Shown here: piece after piece, positions 17,063 through 25,579 of the stretch
Layout of the letters: the number at the start of each line of letters is the position of its first letter
How positions within the stretch are numbered: position 1 is the stretch's first letter
Assembly: GCF_000215105.1 (NCBI RefSeq)
Contig: NC_015588.1
Location: 62,001 to 126,000, forward strand
DNA from: Isoptericola variabilis 225
GTDB taxonomy: Bacteria; Actinomycetota; Actinomycetes; Actinomycetales; Cellulomonadaceae
Reading direction: 5' to 3'
Length of the DNA stretch: 64,000 nucleotides
Program-made: the position numbers and the translations under genes
Notes under the pieces: generated by a model
Told to the model about the DNA's origin: nothing
Database searches by the model: none
Seen by the model: only the letters and a program-made list of their open reading frames with translations

Positions 17063-18127
17063 TCAGGGCGACGCGGTCGCGAGCACTCCCGGCACCTCGG
17101 CGAGCCGCTGGGCGAGCTCACCGCCGTCCTCGCCGTGGACCGTGGGCACGTCGGGAGCGACCTGCCCGGACGCCAGCGCGCCGTCGGGCGCCGTCGTCGA
17201 CCCGTGCGCGAGCACCTGCTGCGTGGCCGTGAGCTGCCGGATCGCGACCGCGACCACCCGGTCGGGCCAGCGCTCGACCGCGCGGCGGTAGATGTCGGGG
17301 TCGTGCTGCCCGTCGTCGCCCACGAGCAGCCAGCGCACGTGCGGGAACGTCTCCATGATCCGGTCGAGGCTCGAGTCCTTGTGCTCCTGCCCGCTGCGGA
17401 ACCATCCGGTCTGCGTCGGCCCCCAGTCGGTGAGCAGCAGCGGGCCGGCCGGGTAGCCGTTGCGGGCGAGGAAGCCGCGCAGCACCCGCGCGGTGTTCCA
17501 GGCGCCCGTCGAGACGTAGACGAACGGCGCGTCGGGGTGGGCGGCCGCGATCTGCCGGTAGAGCTCGGGCATGCCCGGGACGGCCTTGCGGGTGCTCGTG
17601 TGGCGGATGAACGTGTTCCACGCCGCGAGGAGCAGGCGCGGCACGGCCGTGACCATCGTGGTGTCGTCGATGTCGCTGACGACGCCGAGCTCCGTGGACT
17701 CGTCGACGACGAGCAGCGGCGCGCCCACGCCGTCGAGCGTGGCCTGCTGCCACCCCGCGGGCAGCGGCGCGTCGGCGGGCAGCTCGACCTCGACGTCGAC
17801 GTAGCCGCCCCGGTCCGACTCGACCGTGACGGTCACCCCGCCGACGACGATCGGCACCCGGATGCCCGGCGCCGGGACGGTGAGGAACTGGCGGAAGCCG
17901 CGCCGATCCACGGCCCCCGACGGCCGCGTCGCCTGCGACGGCGCGAGCACGACGCGGCCCAGGACGCGGACCTTGTCCGGCGTGCCGTAGCCCGTGAACG
18001 GCTCGACGCGAGGCACCCACCGGCCGAACCGGCGCAGGCCGCTTCCGAGGGCGCGGTAGACGCCGTCCTCGAGCACGGCGGCGAGGTGCGGGCGCTGGGT
18101 GGGGTGCGGCGTCGTGGTGACCGGCAT
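17063..18127 (-). CDS. APP1/DUF2183-type phosphatase domain protein
   Basis: 354 residues from ATG 18127; a longer start at 18163 is less likely. The core holds the HAD-like DxDxT block GVVSDIDDTTMVTAVPRLL (about 165-183). PFVYVSTGAWNTARVLRGFL, GPTQTGWFRSGQEHKDSSLD with the conserved Lys, and WLLVGDDGQHDPDIY follow in order. These are the marks of the phosphatidate phosphatase APP1 catalytic domain. In yeast the relative dephosphorylates phosphatidic acid. In bacteria the substrate is unknown. The N-terminal 150 residues form a beta-rich accessory part. No signal peptide is seen, so it is probably cytoplasmic. Confidence 0.9.
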   Translation of the reverse strand: MPVTTTPHPTQRPHLAAVLEDGVYRALGSGLRRFGRWVPRVEPFTGYGTPDKVRVLGRVVLAPSQATRPSGAVDRRGFRQFLTVPAPGIRVPIVVGGVTVTVESDRGGYVDVEVELPADAPLPAGWQQATLDGVGAPLLVVDESTELGVVSDIDDTTMVTAVPRLLLAAWNTFIRHTSTRKAVPGMPELYRQIAAAHPDAPFVYVSTGAWNTARVLRGFLARNGYPAGPLLLTDWGPTQTGWFRSGQEHKDSSLDRIMETFPHVRWLLVGDDGQHDPDIYRRAVERWPDRVVAVAIRQLTATQQVLAHGSTTAPDGALASGQVAPDVPTVHGEDGGELAQRLAEVPGVLATASP

Positions 18128-18185
18128 GGCGTCGATCCTGCCGTGCGCGGTCCGGCTCCACATGTGGAAGCGCCGCCGGAGGGCC

Positions 18186-18229
18186 GTGTCAGAAAGCGGG
18201 TGGGCTCGAGCTCACCCGCTTTCTGACAC
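18186..18229. repeat. 44-bp palindrome with perfect 17-bp arms (TGTCAG ends)
   Basis: The arm at 18186-18202 is the exact reverse complement of 18213-18229. The 10-bp centre contains GCTCGAGC, so almost the whole 44 bp is self-complementary. It lies between the phosphatase gene and a 32-residue ORF, both on the minus strand. It could terminate the small ORF's transcript. Its TGTCAG...CTGACA ends and 44-bp length match the palindrome inside hrpA (56691-56734). Confidence 0.75.
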
Positions 18230-18260
18230 GTGCGGCCGTCAGGCGGCCGTCGTGCGGCCG

Positions 18261-18359
18261 TCAGACGGTCGGGGGGCCGCCGGCGCGGCGCGCGCGGCGG
18301 TTGCGGAACCAGCGGACCGCCATGGCGATGAACGGCAGGTAGCGAAGAAGTCGACCCAT
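18261..18359 (-). CDS. 32-residue basic small membrane-associated protein
   Basis: ATG 18359 to TGA 18261 encodes MGRLLRYLPFIAMAVRWFRN followed by RRARRAGGPPTV. One hydrophobic segment of about 14 residues is flanked by Arg clusters, so a membrane-surface peptide is likely. AGAGGC precedes the ATG. It is too short for routine gene calling, but the composition (hydrophobic core, Arg-rich tail, clean start and stop) resembles small unannotated proteins seen in related actinobacteria. The function is unknown and the ORF might be spurious. Confidence 0.5.
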   Translation of the reverse strand: MGRLLRYLPFIAMAVRWFRNRRARRAGGPPTV

Positions 18360-18437
18360 GCCTCTACTGTTCGGGCGTCCGGTGCGACTCGCGAGCCAGG
18401 GGCCTCGGACGCCGGTCAGCCGCCCGTCAGCTGCCCG

Positions 18438-19046
18438 TCAGTCGCCGGTCACCGTGAGGCACGTGGCGAGGTGGTCGTCCACGAGCCCGCACGCCTGCAT
18501 CGCGGCGTACGCGGTCGTGGGCCCGAAGAAGCGGAACCCCTCGGCCTTGAGCGCCTTCGCCAGGGCCTTCGACTCGTCCGTCCACGCGGGGACGTCCTGC
18601 CACGTGAGCGGGCGCTCGGCCCGGGGCGGGGGAGCGAAGGACCAGAACAGCTCGTCGAGCGTCCGCCCGGACTCGTGCAGCCCGACGACGGCGCGTGCGT
18701 TCGCGATCGTCGCCTCGATCTTGGCCCGGTTGCGGATGATGCGGGCGTCGCCCAGGAGGCGATCGACGTCGTCGGGCCCGAACGCGGCGACGCGCTCCGG
18801 GTCGAAGCCGTGGAAGAGCTCCCGGAACGCGGGGCGCTTGCGCAGCACCGTGAGCCACGACAGCCCCGACTGGAAGCCCTCGAGCGCGATGCGCTCGAGC
18901 AGCGCCGCCTCGCCGTGCACCGGCACGCCCCACTCGGTGTCGTGGTACTCGGCGTACAGCGCGTCCCCGTCGCCGAAGCACCGGGCCGCCGCGGGGGCGC
19001 TCGCGGCCGGGGGTGCGGCGGCCGCCGTCGTCGCGTCGTTCGTCAT
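18438..19046 (-). CDS. tag: DNA-3-methyladenine glycosylase I
   Basis: 202 residues from ATG 19046. Tag excises 3-methyladenine from alkylated DNA, the first step of base excision repair. The zinc-binding ends are present: RCFGDGDALYAEYHDTEWG carries the N-terminal Cys and His, and DDHLATC the C-terminal His and Cys. The central helix-hairpin region includes FQSGLSWLTVLRKRPAFREL and DARIIRNRAKIEATIANARA, with the conserved Glu of LEGFQ. An Ala-rich extension of about 20 residues precedes the domain. It is a single gene divergent from the LacI-family regulator. Confidence 0.93.
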   Translation of the reverse strand: MTNDATTAAAAPPAASAPAAARCFGDGDALYAEYHDTEWGVPVHGEAALLERIALEGFQSGLSWLTVLRKRPAFRELFHGFDPERVAAFGPDDVDRLLGDARIIRNRAKIEATIANARAVVGLHESGRTLDELFWSFAPPPRAERPLTWQDVPAWTDESKALAKALKAEGFRFFGPTTAYAAMQACGLVDDHLATCLTVTGD

Positions 19047-19114
19047 GGGCCCAGCCTGCCGCGTCCGTCCGACACCGACGGACGGTTGTCCACAGGCTTG
19101 CGCGCCCAGATGAG

Positions 19115-19212
19115 CGAATCGGTTCGACGATCGCCGCGACGGCGCGGGGTAACAAGCCGATCACGGACGCTTGCGTGACTCGCGACACTCCCGCTACTGT
19201 CGAACCGGTTCG
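19115..19212 (+). promoter_or_regulatory. Two LacI-type operator palindromes before the regulator gene
   Basis: CGAATCGGTTCG (19115-19126) and CGAACCGGTTCG (19201-19212) are 12-bp palindromes with the central CG typical of LacI-family operators. The second lies 15 bp before the regulator's GTG start, overlapping its leader. The same CGAACCGGTTCG is found at 27688-27699. This suggests autoregulation. A DnaA-box-like TTGTCCACA is at 19086-19094. Confidence 0.65.
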
Positions 19213-19227
19213 CACGGAGGAGGCACA

Positions 19228-20256
19228 GTGGCCACGATCGGAGACGTCGCCCGCGTCGCGGGAGTGTCCCGGAGCACGGCGTCGTACGCGCTCTCGGGCA
19301 AGCGGGCGATCTCGCTCGACGTGCGCCGCCGTGTCGAGGCCGCGGTCCGCGAGCTGGGCTACACGCCCAACGCGGGCGCCCGCGCCCTCGCCACCTCGCA
19401 GACGATGGTCATCGGCCTGCTCGCGCAGTTCCTCGAAGACGAGTTCGCCCCGGCGATGCTCCAGTACATGCTCGGCGTCTCGACCACCGCGCGGGAGCTG
19501 GGCTACGACATCCTGCTGTCGACCGAGGAGGACGGCACGCGCGCCCTGCGCCGCATGACCGACTCCCGGATGATCGACGGAGTCGTGCTGCTCAACGTCG
19601 CGGAGAACGACGAGCGCCTCCCCATCCTGCGCGCGGCCCCGCAGCCGGGCGCGCTGGTCGGCCTGCCGGCCGACTGCCGGGGTGTGGACGTCTTCGACCT
19701 CGACTTCGAGGAGGCCGGCCGGCTCATGGTCGACCACCTCCACCGGCTCGGGCACCGCGAGCTGATCCTCGTGTCCCAGCCGGAGCACGTCGTCGAACGC
19801 GGCGGCGCCTACGTGTGGCGCCTGCAGAACGCCGCGAAGGAGGCCGCGCGCGTGCGGGGCATCACGCTGCACGCCGTCTTCGGCTCGTCGCACCAGCCCG
19901 AGATCGGCCGCGACCTCAACGCGGTCCTCGACGCCCACCCGGGCGCCACGGGCCTGCTGCTCAACAACGAGGCCGCCGCCGCGGCCCTGCCGACCGTCCT
20001 GCACCAGCGCGGCCTCGCCGCCCCGCAGGACCTGTCCGTCGTCGGGCGGTACTCGGACGAGTTCGCCCGCACGTTCTCCCTGCCGTACTCCTCGATCGAG
20101 AGCGCGCCCGACCGCCTGGGCGGCATGGCCGTCCGGCAGCTCGTGCGCCGGATCGTGGGCGAGGCAGGACCTGACGAGCCGCACGTCGTGCGGTTCGTCT
20201 CGCCCGAGCTCGTCGACCGAGGGAGCACCGGCGCCCCGCCGGCCGGGCGCGCCTGA
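19228..20256 (+). CDS. LacI-family transcriptional regulator of the adjacent glycan locus
   Basis: 342 residues. GTG 19228 follows GGAGGAGG and directly starts the HTH (ATIGDVARVAGVSRSTASYA, then LSGKRAISLDVRRRV and the hinge helix GARALATSQT). The periplasmic-binding-protein-like sensor domain covers about 60-330 (VIGLLAQFLEDEFAPAML, DGVVLLNVAENDERLPIL, DLSVVGRYSDEFARTFSLP, SSIESAPDRLGG). The protein should bind CGAACCGGTTCG sites at its own promoter and at 27688, releasing them on binding a sugar, possibly an arabinose- or xylose-containing oligosaccharide. The ligand is inferred only from the neighbouring enzymes. The importer genes follow 128 bp downstream. Confidence 0.92.
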   Translation: MATIGDVARVAGVSRSTASYALSGKRAISLDVRRRVEAAVRELGYTPNAGARALATSQTMVIGLLAQFLEDEFAPAMLQYMLGVSTTARELGYDILLSTEEDGTRALRRMTDSRMIDGVVLLNVAENDERLPILRAAPQPGALVGLPADCRGVDVFDLDFEEAGRLMVDHLHRLGHRELILVSQPEHVVERGGAYVWRLQNAAKEAARVRGITLHAVFGSSHQPEIGRDLNAVLDAHPGATGLLLNNEAAAAALPTVLHQRGLAAPQDLSVVGRYSDEFARTFSLPYSSIESAPDRLGGMAVRQLVRRIVGEAGPDEPHVVRFVSPELVDRGSTGAPPAGRA

Positions 20257-20297
20257 CCCGACAAACGCATGCCCGGCCCCCCGGGCTGCCATCCAGT

Positions 20298-20311
20298 TGT
20301 GAGCGCTCACA
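20298..20311 (+). promoter_or_regulatory. 14-bp palindromic operator before the ABC importer
   Basis: TGTGAGCGCTCACA at 20298-20311 is a perfect palindrome with a central CG, of the form bound by LacI-family repressors. It lies 73 bp before the solute-binding protein gene. It differs from the CGAACCGGTTCG type, so a second regulator may act here. Confidence 0.6.
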
Positions 20312-20384
20312 TCCGCGCGCCCACGCCACACCACCGCATCACGAAGGACCGGCCCGCCCGGCCCACGTTCAAGGAGGAACAGCC

Positions 20385-21653
20385 ATGCATCACGCGAAGC
20401 GCCGGAGCGTCCGTCTGCCGCTCACCGCCGGGGTCGCGACGATCGCGGTCGGCCTGCTCGGCGCCTGCTCGTCGGGCTCCGACACCGGGACCGGTGGCGG
20501 CGACGCCGCCGGCGGCACCTACACCTGGTGGGACCCGTACCCCCAGCACGACACGTCGTCGGACTGGGCCGCGCGCGTCCAGGCCTGCGGCGAGGAGGCC
20601 GGCGTCACCATCGAGCGCACCGCCTACGACACGACGGCCCTGACCAACCAGGCGCTGCTGTCGGCGCAGGAGGGCACGTCGCCCGACATCATCCTCATCG
20701 ACAACCCGGCCGTCTCGACGCTCGCCGACACCGGCATGCTGACGACGGTCGACGAGTTCGGGCTTGACACCTCGGCGATCGACGAGAACCTCCTCGCGGC
20801 GGGCGTCGTCGACGGCGAGGCGTACGGCATCCCGATCGGCGCCAACACGCTGTCGCTGTACTACAACGCCGAGATCCTCGAGGCCGCGGGCGTCGACCCG
20901 GCGTCGATCACCGACTGGGACTCGCTCACCGCCGCGCTCAAGGCCGTGACCGACGCGGGCCACAAGGGCATCACGTTCGCCGGCATCGGCACCGAGGAGG
21001 GCTCGTTCCAGTTCCTGCCCTGGTTCTGGGGCGCGGGCGCCGACCTGAGCCAGCTCGACTCGCCCGAGGCGGTCGCCGCGCTGGAGCTGTGGAAGGGCTG
21101 GCTCGACGCCGGCTACGCGCCGCAGTCGGTCATCAACAACTCCCAGAACACGGTGTGGGAGGAGTTCCTCACCGGTGACTTCGCGTTCGCCGAGAACGGC
21201 ACGTGGCAGGTCAACAGCGCGGCCGAGGCCGAGTTCGAGACCGGCATCGTCCAGCTCCCGGGCCGTGACGGCGGCGTCGCGCCGGCCCCCACGGGCGGCG
21301 AGTTCATCGTGGCCCCCGTCCAGCAGGACACGGCCCGCTACGAGGTCACGCGCCAGATCGTCGAGTGCATGACGACGCCCGAGGGCTTCGTCGAGACGGC
21401 CACGACGTTCGCGTACTACATCCCGCCGACGGCCGACGGCCAGGAGGCGCTGCTCGAGGGCAACCCCGAGCTCGAGCCGTGGGTCGAGGCGGTGCGCAAC
21501 GCCAAGGGCCGCACGAGCGACGGTCTCGGCACGGACTACCCGATGATCTCCGAGGCCCTGTGGACCGCGGTCCAGAACGCGCTGTCCGGCGCGCAGACAC
21601 CTGCCGAGGCGCTGGAGACCGCCCAGGCCGACGCCGAGGCCGCGACCAGCTGA
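20385..21653 (+). CDS. ABC-importer sugar-binding lipoprotein (family 1)
   Basis: 422 residues from ATG 20385 with AAGGAGGAA upstream. The signal peptide ends in the lipobox LLGAC, so Cys28 is lipidated and the protein is anchored outside the membrane. A Gly/Thr-rich linker precedes the type-1 solute-binding fold (TYTWWDPYPQHDTSSDWAAR, SAQEGTSPDIILIDNPAV, YGIPIGANTLSLYYNAEIL, FAFAENGTWQV). It delivers an oligosaccharide to the two permeases that follow. The sugar is unknown, but the linked GH127 and GH31 enzymes suggest arabinofuranosyl- or xylosyl-containing fragments. It is the first gene of the importer operon. Confidence 0.92.
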   Translation: MHHAKRRSVRLPLTAGVATIAVGLLGACSSGSDTGTGGGDAAGGTYTWWDPYPQHDTSSDWAARVQACGEEAGVTIERTAYDTTALTNQALLSAQEGTSPDIILIDNPAVSTLADTGMLTTVDEFGLDTSAIDENLLAAGVVDGEAYGIPIGANTLSLYYNAEILEAAGVDPASITDWDSLTAALKAVTDAGHKGITFAGIGTEEGSFQFLPWFWGAGADLSQLDSPEAVAALELWKGWLDAGYAPQSVINNSQNTVWEEFLTGDFAFAENGTWQVNSAAEAEFETGIVQLPGRDGGVAPAPTGGEFIVAPVQQDTARYEVTRQIVECMTTPEGFVETATTFAYYIPPTADGQEALLEGNPELEPWVEAVRNAKGRTSDGLGTDYPMISEALWTAVQNALSGAQTPAEALETAQADAEAATS

Positions 21654-21696
21654 CCGCCGTCGGGCACCCGTGCCCGATCTGACGAAGGACGACACC

Positions 21697-22686
21697 ATGA
21701 CCACCCTCCCGACCGCCGTCGGGACGTCGCCAGACCGGCGCGGCGTGGCGGGACCCGGCACCCCGGGGACCGCCACGCCCGCCGGGCGGCGGCACCGGCG
21801 GGCACCCGGACCCAGCCGCTGGGCCGCCGTCGGCTTCGCGGCACCGCTCCTGGTCTACCTCGTGCTGTTCTACGCGTACCCGTTGTGGCGCAACATCGAC
21901 CTGTCGATCCACGACTACACGATCCGGGCGTTCGTGCAGGGCGACGCGGAGTTCGTGGGCTTCGAGAAGTACGCCGAGGTGTTCGGCTCGTCGACGTTCC
22001 CGACCGCGCTGTGGAACACGGCGGTGTTCACGCTGCTGTCGATCGCGTTCCAGTACTCGATCGGGCTGGCGCTCGCGGTGTTCTTCCGGTCGAGCTTCCG
22101 GCTGTCGGCGGTGCTGCGCGGCATGTTCCTCGTGCCGTGGCTGCTGCCGCTCATCGTCTCGGCGTCGACGTGGGCCTGGATGCTCAACAGCGACAACGGG
22201 ATCGTCAACTCGGTGCTCGCGGCGTTCGGCATCGGGCAGATCAACTGGCTCACGTCGCCCGACACGGCGCTGATCGCCGTGACGATCGCCAACATCTGGC
22301 TCGGCATCCCGTTCAACCTCGTGATCCTCTACTCGGGCCTGCAGAACATCCCGGGCGAGGTGTACGAGGCGGCGTCGCTCGACGGCGCCGGTGCGTGGCG
22401 GCAGTTCTGGAGCGTCACGTTCCCGCTGCTGCGCCCGGTCTCCGCGATCACGCTCCTGCTCGGGCTGATCTACACGCTCAAGGTCGTCGACGTCATCTGG
22501 GTCATGACGACGGGCGGCCCGGGCACCTCGTCGACGACGCTCGCGATCTGGTCGTACCGCGAGGCGTTCGGCACGGGCCAGCCGGACTTCTCGCCGGCGG
22601 CCGCGGTGGGCAACGTCCTCATCGTCATCGCGCTCGTCTTCGGCTTCGTGTACCTGCAGCTCCAGCGTCGACAGGAGGAGTCATGA
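21697..22686 (+). CDS. Sugar ABC transporter permease, MalF/UgpA type
   Basis: 329 residues from ATG 21697 (GAAGGAC upstream); the longer frame from 21670 has no support. A Pro/Gly/Arg-rich cytoplasmic start of about 45 residues precedes six transmembrane helices. The first is VGFAAPLLVYLVLFYAYPLW. The EAA loop that contacts the ATPase reads YEAASLDGAGAWRQFWSVTFP. The protein ends with IVIALVFGFVYLQLQRRQEES. Its stop codon overlaps the next permease start (ATGA at 22683-22686), so translation is coupled. No ATPase gene is in the operon. A shared MsiK-type ATPase elsewhere in the genome is the usual solution in actinobacteria. Confidence 0.94.
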   Translation: MTTLPTAVGTSPDRRGVAGPGTPGTATPAGRRHRRAPGPSRWAAVGFAAPLLVYLVLFYAYPLWRNIDLSIHDYTIRAFVQGDAEFVGFEKYAEVFGSSTFPTALWNTAVFTLLSIAFQYSIGLALAVFFRSSFRLSAVLRGMFLVPWLLPLIVSASTWAWMLNSDNGIVNSVLAAFGIGQINWLTSPDTALIAVTIANIWLGIPFNLVILYSGLQNIPGEVYEAASLDGAGAWRQFWSVTFPLLRPVSAITLLLGLIYTLKVVDVIWVMTTGGPGTSSTTLAIWSYREAFGTGQPDFSPAAAVGNVLIVIALVFGFVYLQLQRRQEES

Positions 22687-23522
22687 CCGTCATGACCAGG
22701 CGCCGACTGGTGCACAGGACGTGGTGGAAGACCGCGCTCGGCGTGCTCTTCACGGCCCTCATGCTCTTCCCCGTCTACTGGATGTTCAACGTCTCGCTCA
22801 CGCAGACGCGGGACCTGCGCGCCGACCCGCCGCACTGGTTCCCCTGGGAGCCGACGTTCGAGGGGTACGAGGCGGTCTTCGCCCAGCAGCTGCCCGCGCT
22901 GGGCACGAGCCTGCTCATCGGCGCCGGCTGCGTGGCCCTCACCGTGCTCATCGCGGCACCGGCGGGCTACGCCCTGGCGCTGCTCAACCTGCGCGGGCGC
23001 CGGACGCTGAACTTCGTGCTGCTCGTCGCCCAGATGATCCCCGCGGTCGTCATGGCCATGGGCTTCTACGCGGTGTACGTGCGGCTCGGGCTGCTGAACA
23101 CGGTCGGCGGTCTCATCGTGGCCGACTCGACGATCGCGGTGCCGTTCGCCGTCCTGCTCTACACGGCGTTCATGGCCGGGATCCCGCGCGAGATGCTCCA
23201 TGCCGCGCGGATCGACGGCGCGGGCGCGTGGCGGACGTTCGTGTCGGTCGTGCTGCCGCTGAGCCGCAACTCGACCCTGACCGTCTCGCTGTTCGCGTTC
23301 CTGTGGGCGTGGTCGGACTTCATCTTCGCCTCGACGCTCAACCGCAACGGCAGCCTCATCCCGATCACGCTCGGGATCTACAACTACATCGGCAACAACA
23401 CCACGCAGTGGAACGCGATCATGGCGACCGCCGTCGTCGCGTCGGTGCCGGCGGCGGTCCTGCTCGTCGTCGCCCAGCGCTACGTGGCCGCGGGCGTCAC
23501 CGCGGGTGCCGTCAAGGACTGA
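22683..23522 (+). CDS. Sugar ABC transporter permease, MalG/UgpE type
   Basis: 279 residues. ATG 22683 overlaps the previous stop by 4 bp. Six helices are predicted (LGVLFTALMLFPVYWMFNVS, LLIGAGCVALTVLIAAPAGY, FVLLVAQMIPAVVMAMGFYA and others). The EAA-type loop is LHAARIDGAGAWRTFVSVVLP and the family's helix 5 reads LFAFLWAWSDFIFASTLN. It pairs with the preceding permease to form the membrane channel of a carbohydrate importer. It lies 9 bp before the GH127 gene, so the imported sugar is probably the GH127 substrate. Confidence 0.94.
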   Translation: MTVMTRRRLVHRTWWKTALGVLFTALMLFPVYWMFNVSLTQTRDLRADPPHWFPWEPTFEGYEAVFAQQLPALGTSLLIGAGCVALTVLIAAPAGYALALLNLRGRRTLNFVLLVAQMIPAVVMAMGFYAVYVRLGLLNTVGGLIVADSTIAVPFAVLLYTAFMAGIPREMLHAARIDGAGAWRTFVSVVLPLSRNSTLTVSLFAFLWAWSDFIFASTLNRNGSLIPITLGIYNYIGNNTTQWNAIMATAVVASVPAAVLLVVAQRYVAAGVTAGAVKD

Positions 23523-23531
23523 AGGACGACT

Positions 23532-25538
23532 GTGACCGACACCAGCACGGCCCCGGCCGCCTCCGCCCCCACCCACCGGAGCGAGCACGCCCCCGTGCGC
23601 GACGACGTCGCGCGCGCCCGTCCCGTCGCGCCCCACGGGGCGCACCGCGGCGTCGGGATCGAAGAGGTGCGCCTCACCGGCGGGTTCTGGCGGGACCTCC
23701 AGGAGACCAACGCCCGCGCCACGCTCGAGCACTGCCTCGAGTGGATGGAACGGCTCGGGTGGGTCGCCAACTTCGACCGCGTCGCGGCCGGCACGACCGG
23801 CCCCGACCGGCCGGGCTGGCAGTTCTCCGACTCGGAGGTCTACAAGCTGCTCGAGGCGCTGGCCTGGGAGTACGGCCGCAGCGGGGACGAGGCGGTGAAC
23901 GCCACGTTCGAGGCGCTCGTCGACCGGGTCGCCGCGGCCCAGGACGACGACGGCTACCTCAACACGTGCTTCGGCCACCCTGGCCGGCCCGAGCGGTACG
24001 GCGACCTGTCGAGCGGGCACGAGCTCTACTGCACGGGCCACCTGCTGCAGGCGGCCGTGGCGCGCCTGCGCACCGTGGGCCACGACCGGTTCGTCGAGGT
24101 CGCGCGCCGCGCGGCCGACCACGTGTGCCGCGAGTTCGGCGTCGACGGCCGCGACGGCATCTGCGGCCACCCCGAGATCGAGGTCGGCCTCGCGGAGCTG
24201 GGCCGGGCGCTCGGCGAGCCGCGCTACACCGAGCAGGCTCGCCTGTTCGTCGAGCGCCGCGGTCGCGGCACGCTCGCGCCGATCGCGCTGCTCGGCCCGT
24301 CGTACTTCCAGGACGACGTGCCGGTGCGCGAGGCCGACGTGTGGCGCGGCCACGCCGTGCGCGCGCTCTACCTGGCCGCGGGGGCGGTCGACGTCGCGAT
24401 CGACACGGCGGACGACGAGCTCCTCGCCGCGGTCGAGCGGCAGTGGACGCGCTCGGTCGAGCGCCGGACCTACCTCACGGGGGGCATGGGCTCGCGCCAC
24501 CAGGACGAGGGCTTCGGCGACGACTGGGAGCTGCCGGCGGACCGGGCCTACTGCGAGACGTGCGCGGGGGTCGCGTCGGTCATGGTGTCCTGGCGGCTGC
24601 TGCTCGCCACGGGCGACGTGCGGTACGCCGACCTCATGGAGCGCACGTTCTACAACGTCGTCGCCACCTCGCCGCGCTCGGACGGCCGGGCGTTCTTCTA
24701 CGCCAACCCGCTCCAGCAGCGCGAGCCGGGCGCCGACGTGCGGCCCGACGCCGTCAACCCGCGCGCCGAGGGCGGCGTCCGAGCGCCGTGGTTCGACGTC
24801 TCGTGCTGCCCCACCAACGTGGCGCGCACGCTCGCGTCCTGGCAGGCGTACGCCGCGACGGTCTCGAGCGGCGGCTCCGGTGAGCACGCCGGCGACGTGG
24901 TCTCGCTCGTCCAGCACGCCTCGGCCGACCTCCGCGTCGCGCTCGACGGCGGTGAGGAGCTGGGGCTGAGCGTGCGGACCGCCTACCCGGCCGACGGGCT
25001 CGTGCGCGTCGAGGTCACCGACGCGCCCGACCGCCCCGTGACGCTGCGGCTGCGCGTGCCGCACTGGGCCGACGGCGCGACGCTGACCGTCCCCGGGGGC
25101 TCCGGCCCAGAGGGCGCGGCCCCGGGCTGGGCCGAGGTCCGGCGCACGTTCGCGCCGGGCGACGTCGTGGTGCTCGAGCTGCCGACCGGGCCCCGTTTCA
25201 CGTGGCCCGACCCGCGCGTGGACGCGCTGCGGGGCACGGTCGCGGTCGAGCGCGGACCGCTCGTGCTGTGCCTCGAGTCGGTCGACCTGCCCGACGGCGT
25301 CGCTCTCGAGGACGTGCGCGTCGACCCGTCCGCGGCACCCCGGCCGCACGACGACGGCGCGCTGGTGCGCGCCCGGGTCGTCACCCCGCCGGCACCCGAG
25401 CCCGGGCGGCCGCCGTTCTCGGGCGCGCCGCCCGTGACGCCGGCGGCACCGTCCACGATCGAGCTCCCCCTCGTGCCCTACCACCGGTGGGCCGAGCGCG
25501 GACCGTCGACCATGCGGGTCTTCGTCCCGACGACCTGA
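23532..25538 (+). CDS. Glycoside hydrolase family 127 (beta-L-arabinofuranosidase-like)
   Basis: 668 residues from GTG 23532. It has no signal peptide, so it acts in the cytoplasm on imported sugar. The (alpha/alpha)6 catalytic region (about 35-450) shows TGGFWRDLQETNARATLEH, DSEVYKLLEALAWE, DDDGYLNTCF and GHELYCTGHLLQAAVA. YLTGGMGSRHQDEGFGDDWE and CETCAGVASVMVSWRLL follow. The zinc/cysteine signature SCCPTN is at Cys425-Cys426, close to the nucleophile position (Cys417) of the Bifidobacterium enzyme. The family releases beta-L-arabinofuranose from plant extensin-type or arabinan side chains. Specificity within the family varies, so the exact bond is inference. Confidence 0.92.
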   Translation: MTDTSTAPAASAPTHRSEHAPVRDDVARARPVAPHGAHRGVGIEEVRLTGGFWRDLQETNARATLEHCLEWMERLGWVANFDRVAAGTTGPDRPGWQFSDSEVYKLLEALAWEYGRSGDEAVNATFEALVDRVAAAQDDDGYLNTCFGHPGRPERYGDLSSGHELYCTGHLLQAAVARLRTVGHDRFVEVARRAADHVCREFGVDGRDGICGHPEIEVGLAELGRALGEPRYTEQARLFVERRGRGTLAPIALLGPSYFQDDVPVREADVWRGHAVRALYLAAGAVDVAIDTADDELLAAVERQWTRSVERRTYLTGGMGSRHQDEGFGDDWELPADRAYCETCAGVASVMVSWRLLLATGDVRYADLMERTFYNVVATSPRSDGRAFFYANPLQQREPGADVRPDAVNPRAEGGVRAPWFDVSCCPTNVARTLASWQAYAATVSSGGSGEHAGDVVSLVQHASADLRVALDGGEELGLSVRTAYPADGLVRVEVTDAPDRPVTLRLRVPHWADGATLTVPGGSGPEGAAPGWAEVRRTFAPGDVVVLELPTGPRFTWPDPRVDALRGTVAVERGPLVLCLESVDLPDGVALEDVRVDPSAAPRPHDDGALVRARVVTPPAPEPGRPPFSGAPPVTPAAPSTIELPLVPYHRWAERGPSTMRVFVPTT

Positions 25539-25579
25539 CCCGCTCACGAATCCCCGAGGACCACGTCGAAGGAGATGCG

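Noticed and set aside
18241..18290. Repeated GCGGCCGTC units resembling a short tandem repeat
   Set aside because: Only two or three imperfect copies, explained by Gly/Pro/Thr codons of the 32-residue ORF end and high GC.
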